This document shows positions 33,960 to 37,158 of a stretch of DNA of 37,158 nucleotides, piece after piece (position 1 is the stretch's first letter; each line of letters starts with the position of its first letter). The stretch comes from an uncultured Nitrospiraceae bacterium. Lineage in GTDB: Bacteria > Nitrospirota > Thermodesulfovibrionia > Thermodesulfovibrionales > Dissulfurispiraceae. The notes below the pieces were generated by a model. The model searched no databases and was not told the DNA's origin. It worked only from the letters and a program-made list of their open reading frames with translations. The position numbers were made by a program, and so were the translations under genes. The stretch spans positions 1 to 37,158 of the forward strand of contig CAIJNL010000047.1 in assembly GCA_903822005.1 (NCBI GenBank), given 5' to 3'.

Positions 33960-34829
33960 CTATAATGTCTTTACCCGTTCTATAAGGAACTTTCTGAAAT
34001 CGGCGGCAAGCTCCTTGTTCCTGAGTGCGAAATCCACGGTCGCCTTCAGGTATCCGAGCTTGTCTCCAGCATCGTACCGTCTCCCTTTTATATCATATCC
34101 ATAAATCGGTCTTTTTTTAACTAAGGTCCTCAAAGCGTCCGTAAGCTGTATCTCACCACCAGCGCCGGGCTTCTGTTTTTCGAGTATGTCGAATATGTCC
34201 GGTGTGAGTATATACCGGCCTATGATGCCCTTTGTGGAAGGAGCGTTTTCAGGTTTCGGTTTCTCGACAAGGTCGGAGATCTCATAAACACCGTCGTGCA
34301 TCTTTCCGTCGATAATGCCATACCGCTGCACATCGGCGCGGGGGACATCTTCGACCGCTATAACAGGAGATTTCTTCTGCTCATAAATACTCATCATTTC
34401 TTTCAGCACTGTAGAATCGGGATCGAGCAGGTCATCGCTCAGGATTACCACAAAAGGCTCGTCCTTTACGAACGGCTTGGCGCAAAGGATCGCGTGGCCC
34501 AGGCCAAGCGCCTCGCGCTGCCTGATATATGCAAACTTGATCTCCTGCAGCTTGTTGATCACTTCCAGCATCTTTTGCTTGCCGGTGCTCTTGAGCTTCT
34601 CTTCAAGCTCAAAGGCTATATCGAAGTGGTCTTCTATCGCCCTCTTGTTCTTGCCGGTTATGATAATGAACTCCTGAATGCCGCACCTGACGCACTCCTC
34701 AACCCCGTATTGTATGAGAGGCGTGTCCACTATGGGCAGCATCTCCTTGGGAGACGCCTTGGTGGCAGGCAGAAACCTTGTGCCGAGCCCTGCGGCAGGG
34801 AAAATAGCTTTTCTTATAGTTGTCGCCAT
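33960..34829 (-). CDS. galU: UTP-glucose-1-phosphate uridylyltransferase
   Basis: The 289-residue nucleotidyltransferase has the GalU signature PAAGLGTRFLPATKASPKEML, VDTPLIQYGVEE, ILSDDLLD, LVEKPKPENAPS, GRYILTPDIF, GGEIQLTDAL and YDIKGRRYDAGDKLGYL. It makes UDP-glucose for cell-surface glycans. AAAGGA lies eight bases before the ATG and directly follows the CCA of a tRNA 3' fragment, so the leader now runs through that fragment. The promoter TTGCCA-N18-TATAAT is 107-136 bases upstream. Confidence 0.97.
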   Translation of the reverse strand: MATTIRKAIFPAAGLGTRFLPATKASPKEMLPIVDTPLIQYGVEECVRCGIQEFIIITGKNKRAIEDHFDIAFELEEKLKSTGKQKMLEVINKLQEIKFAYIRQREALGLGHAILCAKPFVKDEPFVVILSDDLLDPDSTVLKEMMSIYEQKKSPVIAVEDVPRADVQRYGIIDGKMHDGVYEISDLVEKPKPENAPSTKGIIGRYILTPDIFDILEKQKPGAGGEIQLTDALRTLVKKRPIYGYDIKGRRYDAGDKLGYLKATVDFALRNKELAADFRKFLIERVKTL

Positions 34830-34842
34830 ATTTTTTATCCTT

Positions 34843-34870
34843 TGGTGCCGGAGACGAGGGTCGAACCCGT
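34843..34870 (-). pseudogene. tRNA 3'-end fragment (T arm, acceptor, CCA), probable integration scar
   Basis: On the minus strand ACGGG-TTCGACC-CTCGT forms a normal T arm, followed by CTCCGGC, A73 and CCA. The acceptor 5' partner GCCGGAG and the D and anticodon arms are absent upstream; the sequence turns AT-rich instead. Acceptor and discriminator would suit a tRNA-Leu. Integrases commonly use this part of a tRNA as attachment site and leave such a fragment at the far end of the inserted DNA. The toxin-antitoxin modules start beyond it. Confidence 0.7.
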
Positions 34871-34935
34871 ACGATGCAACTCTCTCCTGACCTGTTTGAT
34901 ATTACTAATTATTTTACTAATTTCAAAGATTTACG

Positions 34936-34965
34936 ATTATACCCAATATTAGCGGTAGTTGGCAA
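34936..34965 (-). promoter_or_regulatory. Sigma-70-type promoter upstream of tRNA fragment and galU
   Basis: TTGCCA (complement of 34960-34965) and a perfect TATAAT (complement of 34936-34941) are 18 bases apart. It could be a remaining tRNA promoter or one supplied by the incoming DNA, now transcribing galU. Confidence 0.6.
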
Positions 34966-35015
34966 GATTTTGGGACAAATCCGGGGCCGGTTAATGCTTC
35001 CACTCCAAAAGGAAT

Positions 35016-35429
35016 TTATCGATATTTCTGACGATAATTTTCGAGAAACTGCAGAGGTGTCATTATCTTAATACCCCTATATTCCTTTATGGAAAGCACT
35101 TCCCTGTCACCTGTGATTATAACGTCCGCCTTCAATGCCATTGCACATTCGATAAACTTATCATCATCAGGATCATTCCTGATGATCTTCACCTTAGGTG
35201 TCTTTGTAGTAAACAGCAGATTGAAGCCGCTTGAGAACAGTAAGATCAGCTCCTCAAGTTCGGCTTCATCCTTGAGGCCGATTCTGCGAAGTACATTTAT
35301 ATATTCATCGAGAACAGCATTAGAGAGGCAAAGAGTCAATTTGTCGTTTTTCCAGAGGTCTATTATCTTCCTGGGGTTTCCGCCGAAAAAGGAAGAGACA
35401 AAAACATTGGTGTCAATTACTGCCCTCAT
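35016..35429 (-). CDS. PIN-domain toxin of a toxin-antitoxin pair
   Basis: The 137-residue protein of the VapC-like PIN family (putative toxin component class) has the acidic metal-binding residues in place: VIDTNVFVSSFF near the N terminus, Glu in VLDEYINVL, DPDDDKFIECA and ITGDREVL. These ribonucleases cut tRNA or rRNA when freed from the antitoxin. Its ATG overlaps the antitoxin stop (ATGA). It is the first gene to the right of the tRNA fragment, so it belongs to the accessory segment. Confidence 0.92.
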   Translation of the reverse strand: MRAVIDTNVFVSSFFGGNPRKIIDLWKNDKLTLCLSNAVLDEYINVLRRIGLKDEAELEELILLFSSGFNLLFTTKTPKVKIIRNDPDDDKFIECAMALKADVIITGDREVLSIKEYRGIKIMTPLQFLENYRQKYR

Positions 35430-35671
35430 CCTGCTTTTTTGCGGGATGCCTTTATTGCCTTTTCAATCGCAGCGGGGGTCACGCCTTTTGACTTCATTTT
35501 CCCGCCTATCCTGCCCCAGAGGTCGTCAACATACGCTCCGATATCCCGCTCTTTTATCCTTTCCTCGATAAGCTCCCTCACCACCGCGCTCGTTGTCTTG
35601 CCTTCGATCCGCGCCAGCCTGTTGAGCCTGCCTTTTACTTCGTCATCTATCCTGATAAGCAGCGTTGTCAT
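35426..35671 (-). CDS. Ribbon-helix-helix antitoxin
   Basis: The 81-residue protein has an RHH/CopG-type N terminus (TLLIRIDDEVKGRLNRLA, then KTTSAVVRELIEERI), which would bind DNA as a dimer. The C-terminal region (LWGRIGGKMKSKGVT, then AAIEKAIKASRKK) probably wraps the PIN toxin. AGAGGTG precedes the ATG. A good sigma-70 promoter and an AT-rich symmetric sequence that could be the autoregulatory operator lie immediately upstream. Confidence 0.9.
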   Translation of the reverse strand: MTTLLIRIDDEVKGRLNRLARIEGKTTSAVVRELIEERIKERDIGAYVDDLWGRIGGKMKSKGVTPAAIEKAIKASRKKAG

Positions 35672-35685
35672 GTCTTCACCTCTTG

Positions 35686-35729
35686 TGATATCTTGTATAT
35701 ATTGTATATCTGATATATATAATAGTCAA
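35686..35729 (-). promoter_or_regulatory. Promoter/operator of the PIN toxin-antitoxin pair
   Basis: TTGACT (complement of 35724-35729) and TACAAT (complement of 35701-35706) are 17 bases apart. GATATACAA and TATATACAA repeats and the inverted GATAT/ATATC around the -10 make a plausible RHH binding site, as expected for antitoxin autoregulation. Confidence 0.6.
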
Positions 35730-35908
35730 CCTGAATTAGGCCGTTTCTGAGCTGATTAAAGGGAGCTTGACCTTGCTTGATGTGTGAACAGGAATTATAA
35801 AACACAGCATGCGAGGCACCATAGAATGGCTAAATGCATATCTGCCAGCTGACCCCGGCATGCCACTTAGGTTTCATTCAGCCGCTTTGTCCTAAAGACG
35901 ATTGCACG

Positions 35909-36349
35909 CTATACGGTCGCCGCATTTTTTTTTGTCTTTTTTACCTGCTTCTTAATAAGCTCCATAAAATTGACTGACGGCAAAACAAATTTGCCGTAAC
36001 GACAGGACGCTGTTGATTGTCCCACAACACCACGAGCAACGCCATACAAAATGGCCAACCCATTAGTTCCGAGCATCTTCATCATGGTATCATCATCGGT
36101 TCCTTCGGGAAAAATAAATAATCCCCCCAATTTCACTGATACATAATACGGAGCTGATGAAAATGATTTCTTCGACTTGTTTGCTTCTACTGTCATATTA
36201 ATAATAAACTTTGGTTCCTGACCCTTTCGGCGCAGATCAAAAGAAACCCCGATATCGCCTTTACCCTCACCATCTCGTTTGAAATCGGGATTTGTTCGCA
36301 CAACAAGTTCGTCTATAAAATAATCCTGAATATTAAGCAGCGCAGACAT
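35909..36349 (-). CDS. SecB-like chaperone of a TAC system
   Basis: The protein is 146 residues from the ATG at 36349, chosen because GGAGAG lies 7 bases upstream; an in-frame GTG at 36373 is weaker. The sequence follows SecB: an early strand region (NIQDYFIDELVVRTNPDF), FDLRRKGQEPKFIINMTVEA, LGGLFIFPEG and the ILYGVARGVVGQSTASC helix, ending in LPSVNFMELI. Ordinary SecB lies with housekeeping genes. This one overlaps a HigA-like antitoxin by 17 bases, which marks it as the chaperone of a toxin-antitoxin-chaperone system such as Rv1955-Rv1957 of Mycobacterium tuberculosis. There the chaperone protects the antitoxin from degradation. Confidence 0.87.
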   Translation of the reverse strand: MSALLNIQDYFIDELVVRTNPDFKRDGEGKGDIGVSFDLRRKGQEPKFIINMTVEANKSKKSFSSAPYYVSVKLGGLFIFPEGTDDDTMMKMLGTNGLAILYGVARGVVGQSTASCRYGKFVLPSVNFMELIKKQVKKTKKNAATV

Positions 36350-36722
36350 CGCTTTTCTCTCCACTAAAGCCACTTGCCACTTTTCTGTAGCCTCTCATAT
36401 CAATATCAGGGGTACTGCTGACATAGAATATCCTGGCAACAGTAAATCCATTCGGGCAGATATCAAAGTTCAGTTCACAACCAATCGCGCCAGCGATAGC
36501 CACCATGGTCTTTATTGTAAGATTTGCATTGCCATTAAGAAGCTTCGTAATAAAAGCCTTGGACACACCAAGTCTGCGCGCAAGATCGGCCCTTGAAATG
36601 TGCCGATCTTTCATGGTCCGTATCATCTTTTCGGTAAAATCCAGAATTGCTGTTTCAGTACGAAAATCGGCATCATCCTTAAATTCATCAACTAAATCCT
36701 GAAACCAGGCTTCAGTCTTCAT
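36333..36722 (-). CDS. HigA-like antitoxin (XRE HTH) of a TAC system
   Basis: The 129-residue protein has an N-terminal helix region, an XRE-type helix-turn-helix at about 35-85 (ISRADLARRLGVSKAFITKL, then LNGNANLTIKTMVAIAGAIG) and a C-terminal extension of about 40 residues (FTVARIFYVSSTPDIDMRGY onward). In known TAC systems such an extension is the chaperone-addiction segment bound by SecB. AAGGAG lies 7 bases before the ATG, which overlaps the toxin stop (ATGA). The gene order toxin, antitoxin, chaperone matches the mycobacterial system. Confidence 0.88.
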   Translation of the reverse strand: MKTEAWFQDLVDEFKDDADFRTETAILDFTEKMIRTMKDRHISRADLARRLGVSKAFITKLLNGNANLTIKTMVAIAGAIGCELNFDICPNGFTVARIFYVSSTPDIDMRGYRKVASGFSGEKSDVCAA

Positions 36723-37015
36723 ATTTTGCTCCTTCCTTCCAAATACTCCTTTTTTATTCGCAGAGCTCTTTCTATCTCTGTGCGCGGCGTCTTGTTACGT
36801 TGTTTCCTAAAACCGTGAGTAAGAATAACTATGTCATCGCCATACAAAAAACACATTAATCGAACTTGATACGATTTAAACTCCCAAAGATCATAACCCT
36901 GCAGTTTTTTGAATTTTTCTTCATTTACCGGTAACCCATGGTCTCCGGTCCTTTTCAAGAGAGCAACTACCTTTTTCTTATCCGCGATTGCAAGCCCTTC
37001 AATAAAGTCACGCAC
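36719..37015 (-). pseudogene. RelE/HigB-type toxin, 5' end apparently removed by IS insertion
   Basis: The frame encodes RDFIEGLAIADKKKVVALL, the middle LKRTGDHGLPVNEEKFKKL, LWEFKSYQVRLMCFLYGDD and THGFRKQRNKTP, which is the phage-Gp49/HigB type of RelE toxin. Family members normally have 15-20 residues before RDFI (a first strand ending in CPV). Here the frame begins with a GTG without ribosome binding site and runs into a stop seven bases inside the adjoining IS end. The first beta strand is therefore missing and the toxin is probably inactive, leaving antitoxin and chaperone without a promoter of their own. An ancestral short start cannot be fully excluded. Confidence 0.75.
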
Positions 37016-37023
37016 GTCGTGTT

Positions 37024-37083
37024 AATCGGCGTGCAAAATTGACCCACTTGAGGCCATAATCGGCGTCCAAAATTGACCCACCT
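37024..37083 (+). repeat. Two 26-base direct repeats at the IS left end
   Basis: The unit AATCGGCGTGCAAAATTGAC plus CCACTT (37024-37049) recurs at 37058-37083 with two changes, a period of 34 bases. Such repeated terminal motifs are where the IS21-family transposase binds. Confidence 0.85.
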
Positions 37084-37139
37084 CGGCATATCCTCTATTC
37101 TCTCTGTAGCCAAACAGAGAGAGGAGCAGATGAAAGGAG

Positions 37140-37158
37140 ATGCTGATAGTGGAAACCA
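37140..37158 (+). CDS. istA: Start of IS21-family transposase IstA (partial)
   Basis: Six codons, MLIVET, are visible before the window ends. Many IstA proteins begin this way. GAGGAG and AAAGGAG lie just upstream; an overlapping ATG at 37130 in another frame competes for the same site, so the exact start is uncertain. Confidence 0.45.

Larger units (their letters stand above)
37020..37158 (+). mobile_element. Left end of an IS21-like insertion sequence (continues beyond window)
   Basis: The terminus probably starts at TGTTAATCGG. It carries two 26-base direct repeats (37024-37083), typical of the multiple transposase-binding repeats at IS21 ends. It then has a purine-rich leader and an open frame starting MLIVET, the usual opening of IstA transposases. 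This is the only part of the window transcribed from the plus strand. The right end, istB and the target duplication are not visible. Confidence 0.7.

Noticed and set aside
34820-35071. Plus-strand frame with GAGDEGRTRT, resembling many hypothetical database proteins
   Set aside because: It is the antisense read-through of the tRNA 3' fragment; such peptides are a known annotation artefact at tRNA ends.
37024-37083. Two spaced direct repeats that could suggest a CRISPR array
   Set aside because: There are only two units with an 8-base gap, at the end of an IS element; they are transposase-binding repeats. No CRISPR array is seen in the window.

Overview
The window looks like chromosomal DNA from a Gram-negative bacterium. 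It encodes lipoproteins with lipobox cysteines, an OmpA/Pal-type peptidoglycan-binding lipoprotein and TatA, and many genes start with Sec signal peptides. Base composition is intermediate. The mix of SPASM radical SAM enzymes, a MEMO1-family protein, FIST and CHAT proteins and a PAS-rich hybrid kinase would suit Nitrospirota or a deltaproteobacterial lineage, but that placement is inference. Every credible gene is on the minus strand, except the first codons of an insertion-sequence transposase at the extreme right. Transcription therefore runs from high to low coordinates.

Region 1 (1-13.5 kb) is accessory and rich in exported proteins. A secreted TPR-CHAT (caspase-like) protein lies between two members of a small exported paralogue family (copies A and B). 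A third full copy lies at 11.1-11.7 kb and a relic of a fourth at 10.3 kb. Interspersed are an exported 12-repeat ankyrin protein, a TPR protein, a PsbP/DUF1795-like protein and several unrecognised exported proteins. Two canonical radical SAM/SPASM maturases are each translationally coupled to small Cys-containing exported peptides. One coupled peptide carries a Kunitz/BPTI-type six-cysteine domain with Lys at the P1 position. Four units of this region (B-CHAT-A, ankyrin, copy C, Kunitz-rSAM) share an upstream motif, GGGAAC-N16-TTGTC(T/C), at constant spacing. It resembles RpoE/ECF sigma promoters. I read the region as an envelope-stress-type regulon containing a candidate new RiPP/protease-inhibitor system next to a caspase-like effector. 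The shared function is inference.

Region 2 (13.5-18.5 kb) holds an alpha/beta hydrolase, a hybrid sensor kinase (HAMP-PAS-PAS-HisKA-HATPase-REC) and, just upstream of the kinase, an exported FIST-domain protein. The last two look like a sensing pair.

Region 3 (18.6-34.8 kb) is housekeeping: galU, lon, thiL, rimO, a site-2-type protease, a TrmH-family RNA methyltransferase, an OmpA lipoprotein, an FG-GAP-like lipoprotein, rplI, dnaB, a MEMO1/AmrB protein, mobA, tatA, alr and an AlkD-type DNA glycosylase. Many of these genes overlap or are separated by a few bases.

Region 4 (34.8-37.16 kb) is accessory again. It starts at a tRNA 3'-end fragment (T arm, acceptor strand, CCA) next to galU, a typical integration-site scar. 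Beyond it are a PIN toxin/RHH antitoxin pair and a toxin-antitoxin-SecB-like chaperone (TAC) operon. The toxin gene of the TAC operon appears to have lost its 5' end to an IS21-like element whose left end runs off the window.
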